From an uncultured Clostridia bacterium (GTDB lineage Bacteria > Bacillota > Clostridia > Christensenellales > CAG-138): a stretch of 28,404 bases of DNA. The first letter of the stretch is position 1. Every line of letters starts with the position of its first letter. The notes below the pieces were generated by a model, which saw only the letters and a list, made by a program, of their open reading frames with translations, made no database searches and was not told where the DNA came from. Location of the stretch: assembly GCA_934633985.1 (NCBI GenBank), contig CAKTYU010000019.1, positions 1 to 28,404 on the forward strand, given 5' to 3'. The position numbers and the translations under genes are program-made. This document shows, piece after piece, positions 1 through 6,094 of the stretch.

Positions 1-174
1 GGAAAATAAAATGAGCCAGACGGATCAGCTACATCCATCTGGCTCTGTGGCAGGCTGAAATCATGCGGGATAATAGCCGCTTCAAGTACCTCCTTCCCAG
101 CATATTTTGTCGGATTCAGTCCTGATACTCACCGATTGCGGTTTTCTCTGACTATCCCAATTATACAGCGAACT
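1..174 (-). other. Foreign sequence after the spoVAC break, possible transposase tail
   Basis: SpoVAC similarity stops at about position 175, after the family motif ending MEFKRE. What follows on the minus strand is unlike any SpoVAC or SpoVAD sequence. Two overlapping frames contain YNWDSQRKPQS and GLNPTKYAGKEVL, which faintly resemble the C-terminal tails of IS3/IS481-type DDE transposases (YN..RPH...G..TP.EY). This is a weak resemblance by eye. It may instead be a contig-end artefact or the remains of another gene. No inverted repeat typical of an IS terminus is visible at the junction. Confidence 0.25.
13..45 (-). terminator. Rho-independent terminator at the left edge
   Basis: A 13-bp stem (13-25 with 33-45, one G-U pair) encloses a 7-nt loop. 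On the minus strand it is followed by an A/T-rich run (ATTTTATTTTCC), so it would end minus-strand transcription coming from the spoVAC side. It lies in the sequence that replaces the normal end of spoVAC. An open frame also runs across it to the window edge, so a coding role cannot be fully excluded. Confidence 0.6.
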
Positions 175-518
175 TCCCGCTTAAACTCCATGGCCGGCGA
201 AACCACGGAATTGGCGAAGCCGGTTATGGGCACTATGGAGCCCGCGCCGGCCCATTCGCCGATCTTGTCGTACACGCCTATGCCGGTGAGCGTCGCCCCA
301 AGGAACACCATAACTATGGCGGTAAACGCCGCAACGCCCTTTTCGTCCAGCCCCATGCCATTTTGCGCCCAGCTTCGCATTAGCTGCCCTATGCAGCATA
401 TCGTGCCGCCGGATAAAAACGCCCTTACGCACTGGGAAAGCGTCCTGCTCTTTGGCATACGCTCCTTCACAAGCCTCTGGTACCTTACCTGCTCCGGCGT
501 TTTCCTTTCATTGCCCAT
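129..518 (-). pseudogene. spoVAC: Stage V sporulation protein AC, C-terminally truncated
   Basis: SpoVAC is an inner-membrane protein of the SpoVA channel that moves dipicolinic acid into the forespore and releases it in germination. Residues 1-115 are clearly SpoVAC: a KERMPKSRTLSQC N-terminus, a first membrane segment with GGTICCIGQL, the MVFLGATLTGIGVYDKIG segment, and GAGSIVPITGFANSVVSPAMEF. The family normally continues for about 35 more residues with another hydrophobic segment. Here the frame changes to an unrelated 14-residue tail and stops, so the last membrane segment is missing. The genes expected downstream (spoVAD, spoVAE) would lie beyond the window. The start is supported by a GGGAGGAAAAG ribosome site and by an 11-nt overlap with the small upstream ORF. 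Family identification is sure; whether the break is biological or an assembly artefact is open. Confidence 0.8.
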
Positions 519-648
519 CAGCCTTTTCCTCCCTGCTCAGGCGCTCCCTCGGCGCGTATTCCTTATAGCGTATCTCCGCCCCTTTCGCGCCCTCCTTGGG
601 CAGCAGGTCGCTTTGGGGCAGCGCGACCCTCTGTGAAATGCCGTTCAT
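508..648 (-). CDS. 46-aa hypothetical protein upstream of spoVAC
   Basis: This short ORF begins with ATG at 648 and runs for 46 codons. An AAAGAGG ribosome site sits about 10 nt upstream. Its stop overlaps the spoVAC start by 11 nt, which suggests translational coupling. The product is hydrophilic, with a charged C-terminal half (YKEYAPRERLSREEK) and no membrane segment. I do not recognise the family. The position suggests a sporulation role by association only. A CATAATA sequence just upstream (minus strand) would fit a forespore sigma-F/G minus-10 box, but I see no convincing minus-35. Confidence 0.5.
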   Translation of the reverse strand: MNGISQRVALPQSDLLPKEGAKGAEIRYKEYAPRERLSREEKADGQ

Positions 649-769
649 ATACACAATACCTCTTTTTTATTATGTAGTCTGCGCCGCGCCATCGCATTTA
701 TTCCGGCGTTTGGCTGGATATTCTTCCCTCGCCGCATAAGCGGCGCCGCCTATGTCGTTTTTTTATCGC

Positions 770-797
770 TTGACATTAATAGAATTCTCCGTATAAT
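770..797 (+). promoter_or_regulatory. Promoter of the tetR-DUF2871-brnQ unit
   Basis: TTGACA at 770-775 and TATAAT at 792-797 are both perfect sigma-A hexamers with a 16-bp spacer. They lie 33 bp upstream of the TetR start codon, so the leader is very short. The operator palindrome follows within 5 bp. Confidence 0.85.
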
Positions 798-801
798 GTT
801 G

Positions 802-816
802 ATGAACATTGTTCAT
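802..816 (+). promoter_or_regulatory. Operator palindrome ATGAACATTGTTCAT
   Basis: A perfect 7-1-7 inverted repeat starts 4 bp after the minus-10 box and covers the expected transcription start. TGAACA-N-TGTTCA palindromes are typical of TetR-family operators, and a repressor bound here would block initiation. It is most simply read as the autoregulatory site of the adjacent TetR gene. Confidence 0.75.
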
Positions 817-830
817 GTTGAGGTGGCCGT

Positions 831-1388
831 ATGAATACTGTTGTGACGTCGAAAGAGGAGATATTAAAAGCCAGCCGGGAGATGATCCAAAGGGAGGGCT
901 GGCCTGCGCTGAGCATACGCTCCGTGGCGGCGGCGTGCGGCGTGTCCGTAGGCTCCATATACAACTATTTCGATTCCAAGGCGGAGCTTATAGGCGCTGC
1001 GGTGGAAAGCGTCTGGTGCGAGATATTCCACCGGCCGGAGAACGACGCCGTGTTCAGCGACGTACAGGACTGCATTATATGGATGTATGAGCGGATGGCC
1101 TGCGGCTGCCAGCAGTATCCCGGCTTTTTCACCCTGCACTCCATAAGCTTCATGCGGGAGGACAGTTCCGATGGCAAGCGGCGCATGCAGCAGGCCTGGC
1201 GGCACATTTTGAGCGGGCTGTGCTCCGTGATGAAAAATGACGCGAAAATTCGCCCGGACGCCTTTACAGAGCAGTTTACCCCGGAAAGATTTGCGGACGT
1301 GCTGTTTTCCCTCATGCTCTCCGCCCTGCTGCGGCAGGACTATGACCCCTCCGCCGTGCTGGAGATAGTCCGAAGGACACTCTATTAA
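831..1388 (+). CDS. TetR/AcrR-family transcriptional regulator
   Basis: This is a 185-aa one-component repressor. Residues about 8-55 form the TetR DNA-binding domain: EEILKASREMIQREGWPALS, then the recognition helix-turn-helix SVAAACGVSVGSIYNYFDSK, whose GSIYNYFxSK motif is diagnostic. The rest is the all-helical ligand-binding and dimerisation domain with no recognisable ligand signature. The start is preceded by GAGGTGG. A strong sigma-A promoter and a perfect palindrome overlapping the start of transcription indicate autorepression. Two genes follow in the same direction, a DUF2871-like membrane protein (70-bp gap) and brnQ (18-bp gap after that), so these are the likely targets. The inducer is unknown. 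Confidence 0.9.
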   Translation: MNTVVTSKEEILKASREMIQREGWPALSIRSVAAACGVSVGSIYNYFDSKAELIGAAVESVWCEIFHRPENDAVFSDVQDCIIWMYERMACGCQQYPGFFTLHSISFMREDSSDGKRRMQQAWRHILSGLCSVMKNDAKIRPDAFTEQFTPERFADVLFSLMLSALLRQDYDPSAVLEIVRRTLY

Positions 1389-1458
1389 AGCTGCGGCAGC
1401 GCCGCCATGGTGCTTATACACGCTGGCTTGAATGTTCTTTTACAAAGGAGGTATCCGA

Positions 1459-1968
1459 ATGAAGGTAAGACGCAATACGCTGCTGCTCCTCGCCTGCGTC
1501 GTGTGGAGTGCGGCGGGCTTTAACGTGCTTCGCATAGGGCTCACGGCATATCCCGCCTATTCGGAGATATTGAATTACCTTTTATCCGCACTCGCCATGG
1601 CCGGCGGCGTATTCTACCGTGAATTTACCAAATTCAACGGCTTTGCAGCCAAGACCTCCCTCGCCGTGGTGCATACGCACTACTTCCTGCTGGGAATGGT
1701 ATTCTTCCTGCTACTCCTGCTGCTGGAAAAGAGCTTTTCCTTCACCGGGGCAAGGACAAAGCGCGTGCTTACCACCTACCATATCGGCCTTAACCTTACT
1801 GCGGTAATGCTGGCGGTGCGAGGCGTGACGCAGGTATTAGGCACGGCCCTCTCCTCCGGCATGGATGCGGCCATATCCGGCATGTCAGGTATAGGGCATA
1901 TACTGCTGGGCGTGAGCCTCGTGCTGCTTTTAGTGCAGCTCAGGCGCGCGGTTTTAAATAATAATTAA
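1459..1968 (+). CDS. DUF2871-like integral membrane protein with an N-terminal extension
   Basis: The start is taken at ATG 1459 because AAAGGAGG lies 7 bp upstream; an earlier in-frame start at 1432 has no such site. The 169-aa product is mostly hydrophobic. Residues about 50-165 match DUF2871: GGVFYREFTKFNGF, VVHTHYFLLGMVFFLLLLLLEKSF and a third segment with IGLNLTAVMLAVRGV. Conserved His residues in the VVHTH motif sit at a membrane edge. The first 40 residues, with their own hydrophobic segment (ACVVWSAAGFNVLRIGL), are not part of the DUF2871 proteins I remember and may be a fused second element. Function is unknown; the position between a TetR regulator and BrnQ suggests co-regulation. 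Confidence 0.75.
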   Translation: MKVRRNTLLLLACVVWSAAGFNVLRIGLTAYPAYSEILNYLLSALAMAGGVFYREFTKFNGFAAKTSLAVVHTHYFLLGMVFFLLLLLLEKSFSFTGARTKRVLTTYHIGLNLTAVMLAVRGVTQVLGTALSSGMDAAISGMSGIGHILLGVSLVLLLVQLRRAVLNNN

Positions 1969-1986
1969 AGGATTGGAGCAAGGATA

Positions 1987-3348
1987 ATGAGAAAGAAATT
2001 GAGCCGTCGTGAGTACATATACGTTGCCAGCATGCTGTTCGGCATGTTTTTCGGCGCAGGTAACCTGATTTTCCCCGTACACATGGGACAGATGGCGGGC
2101 AGCCGGGTATGGCCGGCCGTCCTCGGCTTCTGCGTCACCGGCGTGGGCCTGCCGCTGCTGGGCGTGGCGGCGTTAGGCATAAGCCGCTCCAACGGGCTTT
2201 TTGAGTTGGGCAGCCGCGTAAGCAAGCCCTACTCCATGTTTTTCACCTGCCTGCTGTATTTGACCATCGGGCCCTTCTTCGCCATACCCCGCTGCGCCAC
2301 CACCTCTTTCACCGTGGGCTTGGAGCAGATCCTGCCGCAGGGTGCGGACATGAAGCTATGCCTGCTTCTGTTCTCCCTTGTGTTCTTTGCATTGGCGCTG
2401 TTCTTCTCGCTCAGGCCGGGAAAGATACTCGTTTGGATAGGCAAGGTGCTTAACCCCGCCTTCCTCGTGTTCCTCGGCACACTCGTCGTCGTGGCGATGC
2501 TTGACCCCGGCGCCGCCGTCCGCTCCGTTGCGCCGGAGGGCGCTTACGTCTCCCAGCCCTTCTTTACCGGCTTCCTTGAGGGCTACAACACCATGGACGC
2601 GCTGGCGAGCCTCGCCTTCGGCATAGTTGTCGTGCAGGTCATACGGGACCTCGGCGTGACCGAGCCTGACGCCGTGGCGGGAAGCACCGTCCGCGCAGGT
2701 ATTTTCAGTTGCCTGCTCATGGCGGCCATTTACGTCGCCGTCACCCTCGTCGGAGTGCAGAGCCGCGGCTTGTTTGAGACCTCGGACAACGGCGGCATCG
2801 CCCTCGCGCAGGTAGCGCAGCACTACCTCGGCGGCGCGGGGCTTTTCATACTTGCCGCCACCGTGACCCTCGCCTGCCTCAAGACCTCCGTCGGCCTTAT
2901 CACGAGCTGCGCGGAGACCTTCCGCGGCCTGTTCCCCAAGGGGCCGACCTACCGCGTGTGGGCTGTGGTCTTCAGCCTCGTTTCGCTGGCATTCGCCAAC
3001 TTCGGGCTCAGCTCCATCATCGGCTATTCCGTACCCGTGCTGATGTTCCTCTATCCCCTCGCCATCACGCTGATACTGCTGTCGCTCTTCGGCAGGCTGT
3101 TCGATTATGACCGCACCGTGTTCGCCTGCACCACTACGCTTACGCTCGTCGGCGCGCTCTATGACTTTGTCGCCGCGCTGCCCTCCGGCCTGCTCGTTGC
3201 CTGCCGTCTGGACGGCGTCCTCGAGACGCTTAAGACCGCTCTCCCCCTGGCGAAATTAGGGCTTTTCTGGGTCATTCCCGCCCTGCTGGGCTTGGCGATA
3301 GGCCTCGTCATACACTTCCTCCGCGCCGGAAAAGCCGTTAAAGCGTAA
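1987..3348 (+). CDS. brnQ: Branched-chain amino acid:cation symporter (LIVCS family)
   Basis: BrnQ carriers import leucine, isoleucine and valine with Na+ or H+. The 453-aa length and about 12 hydrophobic segments fit the family. Signature regions include MLFGMFFGAGNLIFPVHMGQ near the N-terminus, GPFFAIPRCATTSFTVG around residue 95, and LACLKTSVGLITSC around residue 300. The ribosome site is AAGGAT/GGAGCAAGG upstream of ATG 1987. The gene starts 18 bp after the DUF2871 gene and is followed by a strong bidirectional terminator, so it is the last gene of the TetR-controlled unit. The hydrophobic C-terminus is complete. Confidence 0.92.
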   Translation: MRKKLSRREYIYVASMLFGMFFGAGNLIFPVHMGQMAGSRVWPAVLGFCVTGVGLPLLGVAALGISRSNGLFELGSRVSKPYSMFFTCLLYLTIGPFFAIPRCATTSFTVGLEQILPQGADMKLCLLLFSLVFFALALFFSLRPGKILVWIGKVLNPAFLVFLGTLVVVAMLDPGAAVRSVAPEGAYVSQPFFTGFLEGYNTMDALASLAFGIVVVQVIRDLGVTEPDAVAGSTVRAGIFSCLLMAAIYVAVTLVGVQSRGLFETSDNGGIALAQVAQHYLGGAGLFILAATVTLACLKTSVGLITSCAETFRGLFPKGPTYRVWAVVFSLVSLAFANFGLSSIIGYSVPVLMFLYPLAITLILLSLFGRLFDYDRTVFACTTTLTLVGALYDFVAALPSGLLVACRLDGVLETLKTALPLAKLGLFWVIPALLGLAIGLVIHFLRAGKAVKA

Positions 3349-3357
3349 TTGTTTTTT

Positions 3358-3435
3358 GCACAAAAGCGCAGCCGATAAAATATCGGCTGCGCTTTTTTCT
3401 GCGATTTAATTATCTCTCGTCCCGCTGCTTCTCTT
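3358..3435. repeat. 78-bp perfect direct repeat, copy 1 (gene 3' end plus terminator)
   Basis: Positions 3358-3435 are identical to 4414-4491. The repeat contains the bidirectional terminator and, on the minus strand, the last codons of the resident gene. As a result the DUF3021 and DUF1836 proteins both end EKQRDER or the same six residues. Confidence 0.95.
3365..3393. terminator. Bidirectional terminator between brnQ and the DUF3021 gene
   Basis: A perfect 13-bp stem (3365-3377 with 3381-3393) with an AAA loop is flanked by A-tract and T-tract, giving TTTTTT on the plus strand and TTTT on the minus strand. It serves two convergent genes. It is part of a perfect 78-bp repeat also found at 4414-4491. 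Confidence 0.9.
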
Positions 3436-3853
3436 TTATTTTTTGATTGATCTTCTTCGCCTGCCCCCTGATGTAGAAAAAGATGCAGAGCCAGATGACG
3501 GCGGCGGCGCCCAGGGCTATCGCAAGGCTCAGCGCCACGCTCCCCACGCCGTTTTCCATCCACCCGGCAAAGTACGCTGTCAGGAGATAGACAGCGGTAC
3601 CGGCGGCAATATGTATCAGCGTCCTGAGCCAAAGGGCCAGCCTCTCATCCTCATAAACGAGGGACGGAGCATAAAACCCCACGGATATAACGATACAGCA
3701 CATAGCGCTTACCTGCCATTCCTCCCCCGTTTTAGCCCCAAGGAAGGCGTTTGCGCCTCCCGTGAAAATCGGGGCAATGAGCAGCATTGCAACAAATATG
3801 AAGCAGCCCATGCTGACGCCGGAGCAAATCTTTTTCAGCAGTTTTTTCACCAT
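3410..3853 (-). CDS. DUF3021 family membrane protein, partner of LytTR regulator
   Basis: This 147-aa protein has four predicted membrane segments and a basic C-terminal tail (GQAKKINQKIKEKQRDER). The pattern KKICSGVSMGCFIFVAMLLI, then GEEWQVSAMCCIVISVGF, then LVYEDERLALWLRTLIHIAAG fits DUF3021. Such proteins are typically encoded beside a small LytTR regulator, as here, where the regulator ends 9 bp upstream. By analogy with LytTR regulator/inhibitor pairs such as HdrRM and BrsRM, it may hold the regulator inactive at the membrane; that is inference. The ribosome site AAGGAGGG overlaps the end of the regulator gene. Its last codons lie within the 78-bp repeat shared with the DUF1836 gene. 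Confidence 0.85.
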   Translation of the reverse strand: MVKKLLKKICSGVSMGCFIFVAMLLIAPIFTGGANAFLGAKTGEEWQVSAMCCIVISVGFYAPSLVYEDERLALWLRTLIHIAAGTAVYLLTAYFAGWMENGVGSVALSLAIALGAAAVIWLCIFFYIRGQAKKINQKIKEKQRDER

Positions 3854-3862
3854 AGACCCTCC

Positions 3863-4300
3863 TTACAGTCCCAAGTATTTTTTGAAAGCAGGCAGATACT
3901 TTCGCGATATGCATTCCTTGCAGCCGTTTTTCAGGACGAGAAGCATCAGCCCGCCCAAGGTAGGCTCAACGTAGTCAATATAGCGCAGGCTTGCGAGCGT
4001 ACCTTTTGATATCCTCATAAACCCTTTCCCGAGGCTCTCTTCCAGCTCGTAAAGCCGTCTGCCGCACTCATACCGCTTTGCTTCTGTATATATGGCGGTC
4101 TTTTCGTTTTCCGCTCTGACCATGTAGATCTCAGCGGGGCGAAGCACCCTGATGCGCCCGTTTTCCGTCACGGAGATCACCTCGGAGCTTTTCCCCTCGA
4201 GGAGCGCTGCCGCGCGGCGTACCTCCGGGGTTATTTCATTTGCATATATCACGGCATACGGTTCCCTGACCTCGGGCATTACCTTTATTTCGGCCCTCAC
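3863..4300 (-). CDS. LytTR-family DNA-binding response protein without receiver domain
   Basis: This 145-aa protein starts at GTG 4300 behind GAGGTGAT. Residues about 1-45 resemble the short N-terminal part of stand-alone LytTR proteins. Residues about 50-145 form the LytTR DNA-binding domain: RIRVLRPAEIYMVRAENEKT, AIYTEAKRYECGRRLYELEE and FMRISKGTLASLRYIDYVEP, ending in the ISRKYLPAFKKYLGL strand-helix. There is no phosphoacceptor receiver domain, so control probably comes through the DUF3021 membrane protein encoded directly downstream. The promoter contains two direct repeats that could bind the protein itself. Confidence 0.88.
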   Translation of the reverse strand: MRAEIKVMPEVREPYAVIYANEITPEVRRAAALLEGKSSEVISVTENGRIRVLRPAEIYMVRAENEKTAIYTEAKRYECGRRLYELEESLGKGFMRISKGTLASLRYIDYVEPTLGGLMLLVLKNGCKECISRKYLPAFKKYLGL

Positions 4301-4327
4301 GGTATCACCTCGTTTCCCTTTGCTCTT

Positions 4328-4358
4328 GTAAGCCTATTATACGGTAAGCCTTAGGCTT
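4328..4358. promoter_or_regulatory. Candidate LytTR operator: direct repeats GTAAGCCT plus palindrome
   Basis: GTAAGCCT occurs at 4328-4335 and 4344-4351, 16 bp apart, flanking the minus-10 box. The second copy forms half of the palindrome at 4346-4358. LytTR proteins usually bind pairs of short direct repeats, so autoregulation is likely. The assignment is inferred from position and pattern. Confidence 0.5.
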
Positions 4359-4364
4359 TGTCCC
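4336..4364 (-). promoter_or_regulatory. Promoter of the LytTR-DUF3021 operon
   Basis: On the minus strand, GGGACA (4364-4359) and a perfect TATAAT (4341-4336) are separated by 17 bp. The spacer holds a perfect 13-bp palindrome, AAGCCTTAGGCTT (4346-4358). Confidence 0.7.
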
Positions 4365-4413
4365 GATTTTATCGGCAAGCGGTCGATTTGGGCGGGTAAG
4401 ATGCGGTTTACAG

Positions 4414-4491
4414 GCACAAAAGCGCAGCCGATAAAATATCGGCTGCGCTTTTTTCTGCGATTTAATTATCTCTCGTCCCGCTGCTTCTCTT
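4414..4491. repeat. 78-bp perfect direct repeat, copy 2
   Basis: Identical over 78 bp to 3358-3435. It holds a terminator stem (4421-4433 with 4437-4449) and the last codons of the DUF1836 gene. Two unrelated genes sharing an identical 3' end and terminator point to duplication or gene conversion. Confidence 0.95.
4421..4449 (-). terminator. Terminator after the DUF1836 gene
   Basis: The hairpin is the same 13-bp perfect stem with 3-nt loop as at 3365-3393. On the minus strand it follows the DUF1836 stop codon and is followed by TTTTGTG. Confidence 0.85.
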
Positions 4492-5017
4492 CTCCGGCAG
4501 TTTCCTTGCGCCATCTTTGATACTCCTCAAGATACCTGTCGAGATAGACCTTGTTGACTATGGCGGATATGGTGTTGCGTAGCAGGTCCTTTGCGTCGGA
4601 ATGGGTCTCGCCGAGCCCCTCCCGCGCCGGGGCTATACCAAACGCCGCGCCGAGCATATTTTCAAATTCGTCACAGAAATAGTCATAGGCAGTCTTTAGG
4701 TCATAGCTTTCATCCTGTATGCTGAACATCATCCTAAGCCCCTCCAGCGGTACGACGGGCTTGATAACGGCGATGAACAGCAGCCGCGCAAGGTGCTCCG
4801 CCATGTACAGCTTTTTTTGCGGCGCGGGAAGCAAGCCCTGCTTGACGTAATTGCTCACCATTGAGCCGGTAAGCTCCGGCTCCCCCAGCGGCGCAAGGTG
4901 GGAGTTGACATAGCGCACCACCTGCTCCAGATAGAGCCCTATGTCGGGTATCTGGGTGTAGCGCGGCAGGCAGAAGCCCTCGATATCCGCTATCATTCTC
5001 TTCATTTCATTTTCCAT
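4466..5017 (-). CDS. DUF1836 domain protein, likely regulator
   Basis: I recognise DUF1836 from GFCLPRYTQIPDIGLYLEQVVRYVN and LTGSMVSNYVKQGLLPAPQKKLYMAEHLARLLFIAVIK. The latter looks like a MerR-like winged helix-turn-helix with a recognition segment SMVSNYVKQGLL. The start is placed at ATG 5017 (183 aa); the longer GTG start at 5041 would lie inside the promoter. TATAAT sits only 6 bp before ATG 5017, so this mRNA may be leaderless. The gene is divergent from a degV-type gene, with shared repeats between them, so it may control itself and that neighbour. The C-terminal KQRDER comes from the 78-bp repeat. Function beyond DNA binding is not established. Confidence 0.75.
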   Translation of the reverse strand: MENEMKRMIADIEGFCLPRYTQIPDIGLYLEQVVRYVNSHLAPLGEPELTGSMVSNYVKQGLLPAPQKKLYMAEHLARLLFIAVIKPVVPLEGLRMMFSIQDESYDLKTAYDYFCDEFENMLGAAFGIAPAREGLGETHSDAKDLLRNTISAIVNKVYLDRYLEEYQRWRKETAGEEKQRDER

Positions 5018-5023
5018 AACGCC

Positions 5024-5052
5024 ATTATACGCGCTTTTCACAAATGGTTCAA
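5024..5052 (-). promoter_or_regulatory. Promoter of the DUF1836 gene (leaderless)
   Basis: On the minus strand TTGAAC (5052-5047) and TATAAT (5029-5024) are 17 bp apart. Transcription would be expected to begin 6-7 nt after the minus-10 box, at or next to ATG 5017, which leaves no room for a Shine-Dalgarno sequence. Confidence 0.65.
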
Positions 5053-5099
5053 CGGTTTTGTGAAATAGTTTAAACGGTTTTCAAATAATGGTTGACGGG
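5047..5099. promoter_or_regulatory. Three repeats of GTTnAACGG type between divergent promoters
   Basis: GTTCAACGGTTTT (5047-5059), GTTTAAACGGTTTT (5068-5081) and GTTGACGGG (5091-5099) are spaced 21 and 23 bp apart, about two helical turns. They overlap the minus-35 boxes of both divergent promoters, so a regulator bound on one face could control both genes. The DUF1836 protein is the obvious candidate. Confidence 0.5.
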
Positions 5100-5120
5100 A
5101 GAATATAAAACTGATAATAT
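5092..5120 (+). promoter_or_regulatory. Promoter of the degV-family gene
   Basis: TTGACG (5092-5097) and TAATAT (5115-5120) are separated by 17 bp. The minus-35 box is part of the third GTTGACGG repeat. Confidence 0.65.
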
Positions 5121-5181
5121 TCCTGTGTTGGTTTTTAAAATCGGCTAAATGCTTTATATTATTTTATTCGGAGGATTCACG

Positions 5182-6015
5182 ATGGCTCATTTTCGCATCG
5201 CCGCAGACTCGAGCTGCGACCTTCTCACTCTGGCCGGGGCGGATTTCGTAAGCGTCCCGCTCACGATACGCACCGAAAAGGAGGAATTCCGCGATGACGC
5301 CTCCCTCGACGTGGATATGATGGTCAGCGCGCTCCGCGACACCAAGGGCCGCTCATACAGCGCCTGCCCCAACGTCGCGGACTGGGAAAACGCCTTTGGC
5401 GAGAGCGGCGATGTTATCGCATTTACCATTACGAGCGGCCTTTCCGGCAGCTATAACTCCGCCTGCGCGGCGCAAAAGAGCTGTCTGGAGCGCGATCCCT
5501 CCCGCCGCATACATGTTGTGGACTCGCTATCCGCAGGCCCGGAGATAGCCCTTCTCATAGAAAAGGCGCTGTCCGAGCAGCGCGCCGGCGGGGGCTTTGA
5601 CGAGGTATGCGAGGCCCTGAATACATATAAAGGCCGCACCCACCTGCTTTTTGCGTTGGAATCCATGCACAACCTTGCCCAGAACGGGCGCATAAGCAAG
5701 CTCGCAGCGACCATGGCGGGCGTACTCGGCATTCGCGCCATAGGGCGGGCCAGCGACGAGGGCACCCTTGAGATGCTCGGGAAGTGCAGGGGCGTCCAGA
5801 GGGCGCGGCAGTTCATGCTGAACGAAATGGAGCAGCTTGGCTGCAAGGGCGGCAGCGTCCGCATAGGCCACTGCCAAAACGAGGCACTTGCGCTCGCCCT
5901 TTGCGACGATATACGGCGGCGCTTCCCCGGGGCAGATGTGAAGTGCTATCCGCTGCGGGGGCTGTGCAGCTACTATGCAGAGCGCGGCGGCATCATGCTG
6001 GGCTTTGAATCGTAA
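5182..6015 (+). CDS. DegV family fatty-acid-binding protein (FakB-like)
   Basis: DegV/FakB proteins bind a single fatty acid and present it to the FakA kinase for phosphorylation. The 277-aa product starts at ATG 5182, behind GGAGGA; an earlier start at 5149 has no ribosome site. Family marks are FRIAADSSCDL at the N-terminus, the VPLTIRTEKEEFRDD strand, ITSGLSGSYNSA (the loop that contacts the acyl carboxylate in the family), SLSAGPEIALLIEKAL, and the C-terminal IGHCQN segment. Its own sigma-A promoter and a bidirectional terminator make it monocistronic. No fakA gene is in this window. Confidence 0.9.
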   Translation: MAHFRIAADSSCDLLTLAGADFVSVPLTIRTEKEEFRDDASLDVDMMVSALRDTKGRSYSACPNVADWENAFGESGDVIAFTITSGLSGSYNSACAAQKSCLERDPSRRIHVVDSLSAGPEIALLIEKALSEQRAGGGFDEVCEALNTYKGRTHLLFALESMHNLAQNGRISKLAATMAGVLGIRAIGRASDEGTLEMLGKCRGVQRARQFMLNEMEQLGCKGGSVRIGHCQNEALALALCDDIRRRFPGADVKCYPLRGLCSYYAERGGIMLGFES

Positions 6016-6037
6016 ATAATACCGGGCTGAATAAACG

Positions 6038-6077
6038 TATGCCGCGCCGCCGTACAATCAAACGGCGGCGCGGCATA
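6038..6077. terminator. Bidirectional terminator between degV and relQ-like genes
   Basis: A perfect 15-bp GC-rich stem (6038-6052 with 6063-6077) with a 10-nt loop is followed on the plus strand by TTTATCTTTTTTC. It separates two convergent genes. Confidence 0.9.
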
Positions 6078-6094
6078 TTTATCTTTTTTCTTGA

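Noticed and set aside
660..705. Sigma-G/F promoter for the spoVAC unit
   Set aside because: CATAATA fits a minus-10 box, but no good minus-35 lies at the proper distance. I mention it only in the gene entry.
730..765. Stem CGCCGC/GCGGCG followed by a T-run as a terminator upstream of tetR
   Set aside because: The T-run is 13 nt after the 6-bp stem, too far for a standard intrinsic terminator, and no gene feeds into it from the left.
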